Source of the DNA: Chroococcidiopsis sp. TS-821
GTDB taxonomy: Bacteria; Cyanobacteriota; Cyanobacteriia; Cyanobacteriales; Chroococcidiopsidaceae
DNA: 64,000 nucleotides
Direction: 5' to 3'
Assembly: GCF_002939305.1 (NCBI RefSeq)
Contig: NZ_MVDI01000003.1
Span: forward strand, 62,001-126,000
A program made the translations under genes and the position numbers. Under the pieces are notes generated by a model. It was not told where the DNA came from and did not search any database. It worked only from the letters and a program-made list of their open reading frames with translations. Positions 38,426 through 47,990 of the stretch are shown here, in pieces; the first letter of the stretch is position 1, and each line of letters begins with the position of its first letter.

Positions 38426-38666
38426 TTCAATATATTCTAATATTCTAAAGTAATTGAAAAAATTGTCAAAAACTAATAAAAATCTCCTAGGTGTCTAGCG
38501 ATCGCAAAAGATAAAAAAAATTTTGTTATTAGAAATAATACTAGAAAGCTTAGACTTTATCTTGAAAAACGATGGAAAAAGTCCCCGAACAACTATTCTT
38601 CTAATAATTAAATACTTATAATGTTAGGTGTTTTGTTGATGGAAGAAAAAACGGAGTGCCAGCAAA

Positions 38667-39458
38667 ATGTTAGAACTTTACCAATTTGAATTATCGCACT
38701 ATTCAGAAAAAGTTCGTTTAATACTAGATTTTAAAGGCTTGGCTTATCGCAAAATTGAGGTAACTCCTGGAGTAGGACAGCTAGAGCTTTTTCGGTTGAC
38801 AGGTCAAAGGCAAGTTCCCGTGCTCAAGGATGGTAACCAATATATTGCAGATTCTACACAAATAGCTAAATATCTCGAACGCAAGTATCCCGATCGCCCA
38901 ATTATTCCCTCCGATCCAAAACAGCGTGCAATGTGTTTGCTGATTGAAGAATGGGCAGACGAATCAATTGGTATCAAAAGCCGCAAAGCATTATTTGGCG
39001 CACTTGCTCAAAGTGAAAACTTCCGTAAGTCACTGTTACCAATGGCAACTCCCGATCTCGTAAAAACACTAGTAGGAGCTGTGCCTAATGATGTTCTCAA
39101 AGTACTAGGTTTTGGTGTAGGCTACGGACCTGATGTTGTTAAATCCGCAGAAGAAGATTTAAAACAAGATTTAGAAGCATTGTGTTTGTTACTTGCGGAG
39201 AGTCCATACTTAGTTGGAGATCAACCGACACTTGCTGATTTAGCCGTTGCAAGCTTAGCAATGCTACTTAAGTTTCCTGACGGACCTTACCTAGAGTTAC
39301 CAGCGACATTAAAAGGGAAAGGAATTCCAGGTTTAGGGGACAATATCGCGTATCAACCATTTTTTGAGTGGCGCGATCGCCTGTATGCCCAGTATCGCAA
39401 ACCTGTAACAGGAGTTAGTACAGTTGGTTCTGCACCAACATCAATTCAAATCGATTAA
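38667..39458 (+). CDS. Glutathione S-transferase family protein
   Basis: 263 residues: an N-terminal thioredoxin-like domain (ELYQFELSHYSEKVRLIL, the cis-Pro loop RQVPVLKDG, then ADSTQIAKYLE) and an all-helical C-terminal domain (YLVGDQPTLADLAVAS). Longer than the usual 200-220 residues. The Ser in HYSEKV is at the place of the catalytic residue. Substrate unknown. A GGAG lies 11 bases before the ATG. Confidence 0.88.
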   Translation: MLELYQFELSHYSEKVRLILDFKGLAYRKIEVTPGVGQLELFRLTGQRQVPVLKDGNQYIADSTQIAKYLERKYPDRPIIPSDPKQRAMCLLIEEWADESIGIKSRKALFGALAQSENFRKSLLPMATPDLVKTLVGAVPNDVLKVLGFGVGYGPDVVKSAEEDLKQDLEALCLLLAESPYLVGDQPTLADLAVASLAMLLKFPDGPYLELPATLKGKGIPGLGDNIAYQPFFEWRDRLYAQYRKPVTGVSTVGSAPTSIQID

Positions 39459-39466
39459 ATGTATAA

Positions 39467-39496
39467 GAGGTCAGGGATCGGGGTTCAGAGGTCAGG
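39467..39496. repeat. GGTCAGGG repeats, left arm
   Basis: GAGGTCAGGGATCGGGGTTC and following AGAGGTCAGG; inverted counterpart at 39589-39622. Confidence 0.6.
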
Positions 39497-39588
39497 AAAA
39501 GACAAAAGTTTGTGCGGAATGTGTTGGCGATTGACCGAGTAGAAAATAATGTGTTGTGTATTACGTTCTACGCTTTTTCAATACAATT

Positions 39589-39622
39589 CCTCTGACCCTC
39601 AACCTCAGAGCGCTGACCTCTC
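39589..39622. repeat. GGTCAGGG repeats, right arm
   Basis: CCTCTGACCCTCAACCTCAG and GCTGACCTCTC, inverted relative to 39467-39496. The pair could fold into a long imperfect stem between the GST and ATPase genes. Confidence 0.6.
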
Positions 39623-39696
39623 TAAACAAATCGGTAGCCAGAAAGAAAAATCCGACGTAAGATAAGGCTGCATAAGGAAGGATCGCAGGGAATGCT

Positions 39697-41433
39697 ATGA
39701 ATTCGGGACAGCCGTTAGGGTCAGTCACACAAGGGTCACTCAGCCAAGGGTTAGAAGTGAGATTGCATCCGGATGTTTCTGTAGAAGATATGCGGGTAGG
39801 AAAATTCCTCATTGTCGAAGGCGTGCGATCGCGTTTTTTCTGCATGCTTACCGACGTCGCGCTCTCGACTTCGAGCAATCGCATTGTTGCTAATCCTCCT
39901 AGCCCCAACGATGATTTCTTACGAGATGTACTAGCTGGAAGTGGTACCTATGGCACGATTAACCTGACCCCGATGTTGATGTTTACGCCGGAGGAAGTGA
40001 GGAACCGGGGATCGGAAATTGGCGATCGAAGACTGAATAATACGAATGGCAGTAACGGTAGTTCCTTAGCCTCGTTTCAGCCGCAAAGCAGTAGTAATAT
40101 GGAACTCTTGCCTGTAAAGACAGTTCCGAGTCACTTTAGTCAAGTTTACGAAGCTTCAGAGCGGGATTTTCGAGCAGTGTTCGGCTGGGAAGACGATCCG
40201 CACCGCCGGAACTTTGCAATCGGTCAGCCGTTAGATATGGATGTACCAATTTGTCTTGACTTGGATCGCTTTGTCGAACGCAGTAACGGTGTTTTTGGTA
40301 AATCTGGTACTGGAAAATCGTTTTTAACTCGCCTGCTACTATCTGGAATTATTCGCAAACGCGCAGCCGTTAACTTAATTTTTGATATGCACTCGGAGTA
40401 TGGTTGGGAAGCTGTATCGGAAGGGAAACAATATAGTACCGTCAAAGGCTTGCGCCAACTGTTTCCTGGACAAGTGCAAATGTATACTCTCGATCCTGAA
40501 TCAACAAAACGGCGTGGGGTACGCGACGCGCAAGAACTTTATCTTAGTTACGACCAAATCGAAATTGAAGACATTCGCCTAGTCGGACAAGAGTTAAATC
40601 TATCAGAAGCGAGTTTAGATAATGCCAATATTCTCTTCAGTGAATTTGGTAAGTCTTGGATTCTTCAGTTGTTAAATATGACCAACGAAGAAATTCAGAT
40701 GTTTTGCGATGAAAAGCGGGGTCATAAAGGTTCACTTTTGGCACTGCAACGTAAATTGATGCGCCTGGAAAATCTCAAGTATATGCGCTCTGCGTGTCCG
40801 CACAACTACGTCGATCAAATCTTGCAGTCGCTCGAAGCAGGTAAACACGTTGTTGTTGAGTTCGGCTCGCAGTCGGATATGCTTTCTTATATGCTTGTCA
40901 CGAATATGATTACGCGGCGAATTCACCGCGCGTACGTCCGCAAAGCTGAGAAATTCTTGCAATCAAAAAATGCAAGCGATCGCCCAACGCAATTAGTGAT
41001 CACTATCGAAGAAGCCCACCGCTTTCTCGATCCTCGTGTCGTCGGACAAACGATCTTTGGGACGATTGCACGAGAGATGCGCAAATACTTTGTTACCCTG
41101 TTGGTCGTAGATCAGCGTCCATCGGGAATTGATAATGAAGTCATGTCGCAAATCGGTACGAGAATCACTGCACTCCTCAACGACGAAAAAGACATAGATG
41201 CAATTTTCACAGGCGTTTCTGGCGCCCAAAGTCTACGGTCAGTTTTGGCAAAATTAGATTCTAAACAACAAGCTTTAATCCTTGGTCATGCCGTCCCTAT
41301 GCCGGTTGTGGTGCGGACGCGTCCTTACGATACCCAATTTTATGCGGAAATCGGAGACGTTGATTGGGAAGAAAAATCTGATTCTGAAGTCTTCGCCGCA
41401 GCTGAATTAGCAAAAGCTGATTTAGGTTTTTAA
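39697..41433 (+). CDS. HerA/DUF87-type ATPase
   Basis: 578 residues: an N-terminal beta domain of about 130 residues (HAS-barrel-like), then a FtsK/HerA-type ATPase with Walker A GKSGTGKSFLT at about 199-209, Walker B LVITIEEAHRFLD and a sensor-like stretch VVDQRPSGIDNEVMSQIGTRI. Relatives are hexameric DNA pumps, but cyanobacterial members stand without the NurA nuclease, as here, and their role is not known to me. ATG 39697 has a modest AGGGA upstream. Confidence 0.8.
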   Translation: MNSGQPLGSVTQGSLSQGLEVRLHPDVSVEDMRVGKFLIVEGVRSRFFCMLTDVALSTSSNRIVANPPSPNDDFLRDVLAGSGTYGTINLTPMLMFTPEEVRNRGSEIGDRRLNNTNGSNGSSLASFQPQSSSNMELLPVKTVPSHFSQVYEASERDFRAVFGWEDDPHRRNFAIGQPLDMDVPICLDLDRFVERSNGVFGKSGTGKSFLTRLLLSGIIRKRAAVNLIFDMHSEYGWEAVSEGKQYSTVKGLRQLFPGQVQMYTLDPESTKRRGVRDAQELYLSYDQIEIEDIRLVGQELNLSEASLDNANILFSEFGKSWILQLLNMTNEEIQMFCDEKRGHKGSLLALQRKLMRLENLKYMRSACPHNYVDQILQSLEAGKHVVVEFGSQSDMLSYMLVTNMITRRIHRAYVRKAEKFLQSKNASDRPTQLVITIEEAHRFLDPRVVGQTIFGTIAREMRKYFVTLLVVDQRPSGIDNEVMSQIGTRITALLNDEKDIDAIFTGVSGAQSLRSVLAKLDSKQQALILGHAVPMPVVVRTRPYDTQFYAEIGDVDWEEKSDSEVFAAAELAKADLGF

Positions 41434-42022
41434 AGATAACGGCAAGGAACGAAGAAAGTTGTGCGTTGAAGCAACTTTTATAACTCACAACTCAGTGTAG
41501 AAGCTCATAATGGTTTCTTTCCCTGAGGGAGCTTAACCCTGACTCCTGCGATAACATATAGAACTCTCGAAAGCTCATCACTCTTCACGAGCTACAGCTA
41601 TGCGGAATACACTCCATCTCGCTGGAGATTCAGTACGGTTATCCCGCTACTCGCGAACGCCTATTTCCGCGTTGGCTAAGTCATCATAATAAGAGTTAGA
41701 ATGTTTGTTTTGCTTTAAGTGTTAATTACCCTTTACTCTTTCTGAGATTTATCATACAATAAAAAACAAAGTCATTATGACTTCAACTTGATGGGATGTA
41801 GTAGATTGATTTTTCAGCTAAAGTGCCAAGCGAGCGTGGCACCACAGTAACAAGCCTGAGCATACTGGGAAACTTCCCCAATGGAGCATCGTCTCTACAT
41901 CTTCTGTAGGATGCTTATCTACCAAGATTTAGCTAAGGTTCCTGATATACAGTTTGCGATCGCTTTCCCCATCTGCCCAGCCAAAAAGTATCTAATTTGT
42001 TTACGGAGTTGACGACGCACCG
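41434..42022. other. Leader region of the sigma factor gene
   Basis: 589 bases without a gene. The last 200 hold two or three hairpins (next entry). Earlier parts contain no recognised repeat. Confidence 0.45.
41823..41915 (+). promoter_or_regulatory. Structured segment upstream of the sigma factor gene
   Basis: GTGCCA-AGCGAGCG-TGGCAC (41823-41842) is followed by AGCATC...GATGCT enclosing CTACA-TCTTC-TGTAG (41885-41915), a bulged 11-bp hairpin, with a GGGAA/TTCCC pair between them. It may be a structured 5' leader or a small RNA; no T run follows. Function inferred only from structure. Confidence 0.4.
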
Positions 42023-43012
42023 ATGCCCACTGTTAACACCCCAACCGAAGAAACCACCACAAACACCCGCTTCACGGCTGATATGGTGCGCACTTATCTG
42101 CGCGAAATCGGTCGTGTACCACTGCTTACTCGCGAGCAAGAGATTATCTATGGTAAGCAGGTACAGCAAATGATGTCTGTATTAGACGCCAAAGAAGCGT
42201 TAGCCAAAAAGTTACGCCGCGAGCCAACCGTACAAGAGTGGGCTTCACACGTGAAAATGTCTGAAGCTGAGTTACAAGATACAGTGCGGCGAGGACAACG
42301 TGCCAAGCAAAAGATGATCGAAGCAAACTTGCGCTTAGTCGTGGCCATTGCGAAGAAGTACCAAAAGCGTAACATGGAATTCCTGGATTTAATTCAGGAA
42401 GGCACGATGGGACTTGAGCGCGGAGTGGAGAAGTTCGATCCTACACGCGGTTATAAATTCTCCACGTATGCATATTGGTGGATTCGCCAAGCAATTACGC
42501 GCGCGATCGCTCAGCAAGCCCGCACCATTCGTTTGCCCATCCACATTACTGAAAAGCTGAACAAAATCAAAAAGATTCAGCGCGAACTTGCACAGCGCTT
42601 AGGTCGCAGTCCCAGCCCAGCCGAGATCGCCAGCGAGCTAGAACTCGAACCTAGCCAAATTCGCGAGTACCTAAACTTGGCGCGTCAGCCAGTATCCCTT
42701 GATGTTCGCGTTGGCGATAACCAAGATACTGAGTTACAAGATCTACTCGAAGATGAAGGACCTTCTCCAGAGCATTACATGACTCAAGAGTCCTTGCGTC
42801 AAGACCTCGATCATCTAATGGCGGAACTCACCCCGCAACAGCGCGAAGTTTTGAGTTTGCGCTTTGGTTTAGAAGATGGTAACGAACTTTCTTTAGCCAA
42901 AGTAGGTGAACGTCTGAACCTTAGCCGCGAGCGAGTTCGGCAATTAGAACATCAAGCTTTGGCACACTTACGCCGTCGCCGAGCAAACGTACAAGAGTAT
43001 ATTGCCAGCTAA
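42023..43012 (+). CDS. Group 2 RNA polymerase sigma factor (SigB/SigD-like)
   Basis: 329 residues of the sigma-70 family: region 1.2 ([22 protein letters not shown]), region 2 with [40 protein letters not shown] (core binding and -10 recognition), region 3 and region 4 with the helix-turn-helix [24 protein letters not shown]. It lacks the long region 1.1 of a primary sigma factor, so it is a non-essential group 2 type, used in cyanobacteria for stress, carbon and nitrogen responses. Which Sig letter cannot be settled without a tree. Confidence 0.93.
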   Translation: MPTVNTPTEETTTNTRFTADMVRTYLREIGRVPLLTREQEIIYGKQVQQMMSVLDAKEALAKKLRREPTVQEWASHVKMSEAELQDTVRRGQRAKQKMIEANLRLVVAIAKKYQKRNMEFLDLIQEGTMGLERGVEKFDPTRGYKFSTYAYWWIRQAITRAIAQQARTIRLPIHITEKLNKIKKIQRELAQRLGRSPSPAEIASELELEPSQIREYLNLARQPVSLDVRVGDNQDTELQDLLEDEGPSPEHYMTQESLRQDLDHLMAELTPQQREVLSLRFGLEDGNELSLAKVGERLNLSRERVRQLEHQALAHLRRRRANVQEYIAS

Positions 43013-43090
43013 TTGGCTAATTTTCTTTATGTACCTGCGGCGTATAGACAATTCCTCTAGCTTGAGTTTGAGGTATAGACAAGCCCCCCG

Positions 43091-43111
43091 AATCCCCCAA
43101 AAAGGGGGATT
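43091..43111. terminator. AATCCCCC hairpin
   Basis: AATCCCCC-AAAAA-GGGGGATT then TTAG, a perfect 8-bp stem 79 bases after the sigma factor stop. The same element is a very frequent dispersed intergenic repeat in cyanobacteria and can act as a terminator. Confidence 0.65.
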
Positions 43112-43268
43112 TTAGATTTAAAAGCTTCTTTTACTCCTCTGATTGTTTTAACTGTTATGTCAGCGTTTGAACGCGAGGCGAGTTTAACACTATAAAGTGA
43201 AAGAAACAATATTACAAGCTTAGGCATGACCTAACCAACCCATAGATTACTCGCGTTGGAGCACTCGA

Positions 43269-44717
43269 TTGAAACGCCTGCGGCAGTGGTTATTAATTTT
43301 ATCAATCTTGCTCATTAGTTTATCCTGGTGGGGAATTATCGCCGCTAGGAGTGGGCTAACGCTGCGCGCGATGGAAAGCGACAGAATTCCTCTACTTTAT
43401 CTCGCGCCACAACAAGCACAAGCTGTACCAGGAGTTCTGATCGCGCATGGCTATGCAGGCTCAAAGCAATTAATGTTGGGTTACGCGCACGTTCTAGCGC
43501 GAGCAGGCTACGCAACGATGCTCTGGGACTTCGATGGACATGGTGCAAACCCCAACCGATTTCAACACTTTGATTTACAGCAAAACCTGAACGTGGCGTT
43601 AAGGGCGCTGCGCGAGCAACCCGAAGTTGATTCCACGCGTCTCGCTCTTTTGGGTCATTCGATGGGAAGTGGTATTGTTATGGCTGCGGGCATTGACCAA
43701 GTTGACACTTTTGCAGCCACGATCGCCATTTCACCAACAGGCGCTGATGTGACGTCGCAAGCTCCTCGTAACTTACAACTACAAGCAGGTAGTTGGGAAG
43801 GTCGATTTATTGCGAATGCGCAGCGCTTGTTAGCTGCGAGTGGAGGCACTAATTTTGACTTTGCAGCAGGAACTGCCCGCGAACTTGCGATCGTACCGAA
43901 TGCCGAACATATTACGATTCTCTTCAACGATGTCAGTCATCAAGCTGCATTACGTTGGCTGAATGCAACTTTTAACCAGTTCAATCCTACTGAGTATGTC
44001 GATCGTCGCATGGGTTGGTATGGCTTGCATCTCCTTGGCTGGTTATTGCTACTAAGCGTTGTAGCTTCTAAAATTGTGCGGCGCAAACCTCACTCAAAAA
44101 AAGTACGCTCGGTAAAACGTTGGGGTGGATTGCTGCTAGCGCCTTTCGTTGCCGCGATCGCATTAACGTTGTTAAATCAAAGTGTAGAACTTACCAGTCT
44201 TGGTGGCTTACAGGTAGGCGGAGCTGTTGGCTTGTGGTTTGCCGTTGCTGGTATCACTTGGCTAGCGTTACTCGCTCGTTTACCGCGTCCTACGTGGCGC
44301 ATGGCGGGATTGGGATTAATGCTGTTTGCCTTGTTGTGGATCGCATTTGGTGCGATGGCGCAAGTTGTTTGGTTGCAATGGTGGTTGATTCCTACACGGC
44401 TACAACTGTGGTTGCCCTTAAGTATTGCCTGTCTTCCTTGGTTTTTAGCGTCAGGTCTTGCTCAGCAAGGAATTAGTGGTCGAGCGCGATTTGGTTGGTG
44501 GTTCGCCCAAAGCGCCATTTTAATTGGTGGCTTTTTGTTAACGTTGAACTTTCTACCTCAGTTGGGTTTTATGTTTCTTTTATTACCCTTATTCCCGCCT
44601 TTAATTGCCGTTCTCTCATTCGTAGTAGCGCTGGTTGACGAAGTGTGGAGTTCTGCGCTGGCGAGTGCTTTGTTTTTTGGTTGGATTCTCGCCGCTGGCT
44701 TTCCCTTGGCGAGTTAG
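43269..44717 (+). CDS. Membrane-anchored alpha/beta hydrolase with multi-helix C-terminus
   Basis: 482 residues: an N-terminal membrane helix (8-26), an alpha/beta hydrolase domain with oxyanion segment LIAHGYAGSK, DFDGHG, nucleophile elbow LGHSMGSG (Ser about 129) and a terminal His in NAEHITI, then from about 255 six or seven membrane helices. Start TTG, 7 bases after GGAG. The arrangement suggests a hydrolase acting at the membrane; the substrate is unknown. Confidence 0.8.
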   Translation: MKRLRQWLLILSILLISLSWWGIIAARSGLTLRAMESDRIPLLYLAPQQAQAVPGVLIAHGYAGSKQLMLGYAHVLARAGYATMLWDFDGHGANPNRFQHFDLQQNLNVALRALREQPEVDSTRLALLGHSMGSGIVMAAGIDQVDTFAATIAISPTGADVTSQAPRNLQLQAGSWEGRFIANAQRLLAASGGTNFDFAAGTARELAIVPNAEHITILFNDVSHQAALRWLNATFNQFNPTEYVDRRMGWYGLHLLGWLLLLSVVASKIVRRKPHSKKVRSVKRWGGLLLAPFVAAIALTLLNQSVELTSLGGLQVGGAVGLWFAVAGITWLALLARLPRPTWRMAGLGLMLFALLWIAFGAMAQVVWLQWWLIPTRLQLWLPLSIACLPWFLASGLAQQGISGRARFGWWFAQSAILIGGFLLTLNFLPQLGFMFLLLPLFPPLIAVLSFVVALVDEVWSSALASALFFGWILAAGFPLAS

Positions 44718-44727
44718 CATTACACGT

Positions 44728-45474
44728 TTAGCGCCCATAGTAAACGCGGGCGTTGCTTAAGCCAGAATTGAGGAAAAACTGGTTCCACTGTTCGGCTAAA
44801 GCCCGACTAGAAAAGGGTCCAACACGAACGTGCGATCCTCGTGGTTGTTGTCGCTGGCTGACATCAATGGCAGCATTTTGTTGCAGTTGCCGAATTTGCT
44901 CGGCGATCGCTGGTAAACTTTCTTGTCGAGCGGGAATGACGACAAAATACGAGCGCGCATCACCAACAAACGCCGTGTCAGTGCCCGTACTTAAATCCAC
45001 AATCCGTGCCGTTACTCCGACCGATTTCAGTTCCTGAGCGCGTTGCTGAGCATTCGAGTTTTGCGCAAATGCTCCGGCTTGAACGACAGAACGTCCGTTA
45101 TACTGCCGCACAAAAGCTTGTGGTTCAAGTTGTTTGACTTGCGCTAGCGTGGGAGAACTCGCATCATCTACATAAACTAAATAGTTCAAATTTGCACGAG
45201 TAGGATTGTTAACTGCTGGTGGTGTATTCGATGATGGTGCTTGAAAATCAAATTCGCGGGGAACAAAAATGGATGGTGGTGGCAGCTGCTCGTTAGCGAT
45301 CGGGACTGGTGGTGGCGGTGGTAAGCGATCCACGACAGCAATATCTTGAGCTAATGCTGTTGTCGCCGTTGTCATCAGCCATCCTCCCAAAAGCGTGGGA
45401 ACAGGCACTGCAAGTAACGAGCTAGCAAGTTGAGCAAACAAGCTGATGTTGCGCGATTGGTGAGGCTTGTTCAT
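44728..45474 (-). CDS. Exported SPOR-type repeat protein
   Basis: 248 residues: an N-terminal export signal (about 15-42, ending TALAQD), a Pro-rich linker, and two SPOR-like sections (SVVQAGAFAQNSNAQQRAQELKSVGV; HVRVGPFSSRALAEQWNQFFLNSG). SPOR domains bind denuded peptidoglycan, so a periplasmic cell-wall role is likely. Converges on the hydrolase gene with 10 bases between stops. Confidence 0.75.
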   Translation of the reverse strand: MNKPHQSRNISLFAQLASSLLAVPVPTLLGGWLMTTATTALAQDIAVVDRLPPPPPVPIANEQLPPPSIFVPREFDFQAPSSNTPPAVNNPTRANLNYLVYVDDASSPTLAQVKQLEPQAFVRQYNGRSVVQAGAFAQNSNAQQRAQELKSVGVTARIVDLSTGTDTAFVGDARSYFVVIPARQESLPAIAEQIRQLQQNAAIDVSQRQQPRGSHVRVGPFSSRALAEQWNQFFLNSGLSNARVYYGR

Positions 45475-45747
45475 CTTGAGTTAGGCTAACACAATGCTAA
45501 GATGAAAAAAATTCATTTGTTAAATTAGACACTTTACCGTCAAAATTGGTTGCTTGACGTATTTAAGTGAATAAATGTTACAAAAGCAAATTAGCGCTAG
45601 TTCAGCTAGAGTTCCAAGCGAAATTTTGCCGATAATTAAATATTTTTAGCGTGTATTGCTCCTAAAATTTCGGTAAATCTACAGTGGATATCTTGCGCGC
45701 ATAATGAATAAGAACTCGCCCCTTAAACCCCGACTCGTGCAAGACTT
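45475..45747. other. Gap upstream of the SPOR gene
   Basis: 273 AT-rich bases; promoter region of the SPOR gene, no other feature supported. Confidence 0.4.
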
Positions 45748-45978
45748 TTAGCCTTCTTTGCGTAAAGCTGCGATCGCTTTTACTGTTGAAATCTTGCGCG
45801 ACTCGTTGCTATTTGCAGTCGCTAGCACAAGCAAGCGCTGGAAGATTGCATCTTGTTGCTTGTTGCCATGTAAATATGTTGTGTCAGCGTATAGCCATCT
45901 ATAGCCGCCGAACACATAAAAACATATTGCAAGTAAAACAGCATGAGATTTCTCTCTTACTGTAGGTGGCGCATTCAT
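45748..45978 (-). CDS. Small TM2-like protein, possibly decayed
   Basis: 76 residues. KSHAVLLAICFYVFGGYRWLYADTT resembles the first helix and turn of a TM2 domain but lacks the usual GxHRFY motif and second helix. The hydrophilic end (IFQRLLVLATANSNESRKISTVKAIAALRKEG) recalls tails of cyanobacterial TM2 proteins. It has no ribosome binding site. Either a divergent small gene or a relic; divergent from nnr. Confidence 0.35.
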   Translation of the reverse strand: MNAPPTVREKSHAVLLAICFYVFGGYRWLYADTTYLHGNKQQDAIFQRLLVLATANSNESRKISTVKAIAALRKEG

Positions 45979-46004
45979 TAATTCAGGAACAATAAGAGTA
46001 AGCA

Positions 46005-47609
46005 GTGAGTGTAGCTCTTACTAAATCGATGTTTAACCTAGAATCTTCTATTCCTAACGTCATGACGCGACAAGAACAAATTTCCCGTGTCATCGTTACA
46101 GCACAGCAGATGCGGGATATTGAAGGGCGAATTTTTGCTCAAGGTATGCCTGTTGCTGCATTGATGGAGAAGGTCGCAGGGCTAATTGTGCGTCGCCTGA
46201 TCGAGTTTTATCCGCGATCGCATTTCTCGCGTTGTGGTATTTTAGTCGGACCTGGGCATAATGGCGGTGATGCCTTGGTAGTAGCACGCGAATTGCACTT
46301 TCAAGGATATGAGGTTGTACTTTGTATCCCTTTTTCTAAGTTAAAGGAGTTGACATCGCAACATGCACAATATATCAAGAACTTAAACATTCCAGTACAT
46401 GAAACTTTGGAACCTTTGGCAACGTGCGATGTCTTTGTTGATGGTTTATTTGGATTTGGATTAGAGCGATCGCTGTCTTCTCCTGTAGATCGAATTGTCG
46501 ACCGGCTGAATCAATGGTCGCAGCCAGTGGTAAGTATTGATTTACCGTCAGGTTTACACACTGATACGGGAGAAGTGCTAGGAACTGCTGTAAAAGCAAC
46601 GCAGACATTTTGCTTAGGATTGTGGAAACTAGGATTGCTGCAAGACCAAGCGTTAGATTATGTTGGCAAAGCTGAATTAATTGATTTTGATATTCCGATT
46701 ACAGATATCCAAGCGGTATTAGAAACGCCCAAGATACAACGCATCACTCGACAAAGTGCAATCGCAACTTTACCGCTTCAGCGATCGCCCGTGACGCATA
46801 AATATAAACAGGGACATTTGTTACTCATCTGCGGTTCGCGACGTTATACCGGCGGAGCAATTTTAACAGCGTTAGGGGCAAGAGCAAGTGGTGTCGGAAT
46901 GCTCTCGATCGCAGTTCCAGAATCGCTCAAACTACTTTTATCTGCACAATTACCTGAAGCTCTAATCGTCGGTTGTCCAGAAACCGAAAGCGGTGCGATC
47001 GCGCAGTTGCAATTACCTGAAAAAACTGATTTGAGTTCGTTTGATGCGATCGCGTGTGGTCCTGGTTTAACTGTAGATGCCCAGCCAATTTTACAAGAAG
47101 TGATAGATAGCGATCGCCCACTGGTTTTGGATGCAGATGGATTAAATATACTTGCCCAAATGGGAACAATCCCGACATTACAGCGCCGCCAAGCACCAAC
47201 AGTGTTAACACCGCACGCGGGTGAATTTAAGCGATTGTTTCCCAATACCGTCGCTCCGACAAAAGACCGTATCGCCGCCGTCCGTACTGCTGCTGAACAA
47301 AGCGGGGCTGTAGTGTTATTAAAAGGTGCAAGAACCGCGATCGCAGATCCTGATTGCGTGTGGATTAACCCTGAAAGTACGCCAGCTTTGGCGCGTGGTG
47401 GTAGTGGTGATGTCCTGACGGGTTTATTAGGCGGATTGATTGCACAAGCGACTACTAAACAGATCCCTCTACTCGAAATTGTTGCTAGCGCTGCCTGGTG
47501 GCATTCTCAAGCGGGTATTTTAGCAGCGCGTAACCGCACCGAAATGGGCGTAGATGCATTCACTTTGACGCAGTATTTGCTGTCTGTATTGCGAAACACT
47601 GAGCATTGA
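46005..47609 (+). CDS. nnr: Bifunctional NAD(P)H-hydrate epimerase/dehydratase
   Basis: Repairs hydrated NADH and NADPH. 534 residues: the N-terminal epimerase domain (YjeF_N; GPGHNGGDALVVARELH, DGLFGFGL, IDLPSGLHTDTGEV) and the C-terminal ADP-dependent dehydratase (CGSRRYTGGAILTALGARASGVGM, VLTPHAGEFKRL, LARGGSGDVLTGLLGGLIAQ). Length fits the fused form. Start at GTG 46005 is uncertain; ATG 46029 or 46062 would also leave both domains whole. Confidence 0.93.
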   Translation: MSVALTKSMFNLESSIPNVMTRQEQISRVIVTAQQMRDIEGRIFAQGMPVAALMEKVAGLIVRRLIEFYPRSHFSRCGILVGPGHNGGDALVVARELHFQGYEVVLCIPFSKLKELTSQHAQYIKNLNIPVHETLEPLATCDVFVDGLFGFGLERSLSSPVDRIVDRLNQWSQPVVSIDLPSGLHTDTGEVLGTAVKATQTFCLGLWKLGLLQDQALDYVGKAELIDFDIPITDIQAVLETPKIQRITRQSAIATLPLQRSPVTHKYKQGHLLLICGSRRYTGGAILTALGARASGVGMLSIAVPESLKLLLSAQLPEALIVGCPETESGAIAQLQLPEKTDLSSFDAIACGPGLTVDAQPILQEVIDSDRPLVLDADGLNILAQMGTIPTLQRRQAPTVLTPHAGEFKRLFPNTVAPTKDRIAAVRTAAEQSGAVVLLKGARTAIADPDCVWINPESTPALARGGSGDVLTGLLGGLIAQATTKQIPLLEIVASAAWWHSQAGILAARNRTEMGVDAFTLTQYLLSVLRNTEH

Positions 47610-47990
47610 GCGATTAACTAATCATTGCCAGCGAGTGACCGATGTATTATTTTCACTTTCCAAGTAAGGAGTTTATATATGATATATAATCGGCTATTTA
47701 TATAGAAGTAGTTAAAGCCCTGGTAAGTGGCGTTTTTCATAATCAATATAAATTGCACAATTAGGCAGCGCAATTTTATTTTTCAGCAATAAAGTTAGAG
47801 CAAAAGCCTTACCCTGCAAGAAATGCGAGCAATTTTTTATTAAATTATCGCCTACTTATTTAAAAACTTTGATTAATACAAAAAGAATAAGTTGCGCATA
47901 TTAGTAGCCGTGAAAACTTCAAAAGGGTCACTTCAAGGATAAAATCAAAATTTTACTGAATCGAGCGTAAGGTGACTAATATCATACTTT
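47610..47990. other. Gap before the signalling protein
   Basis: 381 AT-rich bases, including a TATATATGATATATAAT stretch near 47675. No gene or clear site. Confidence 0.4.
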
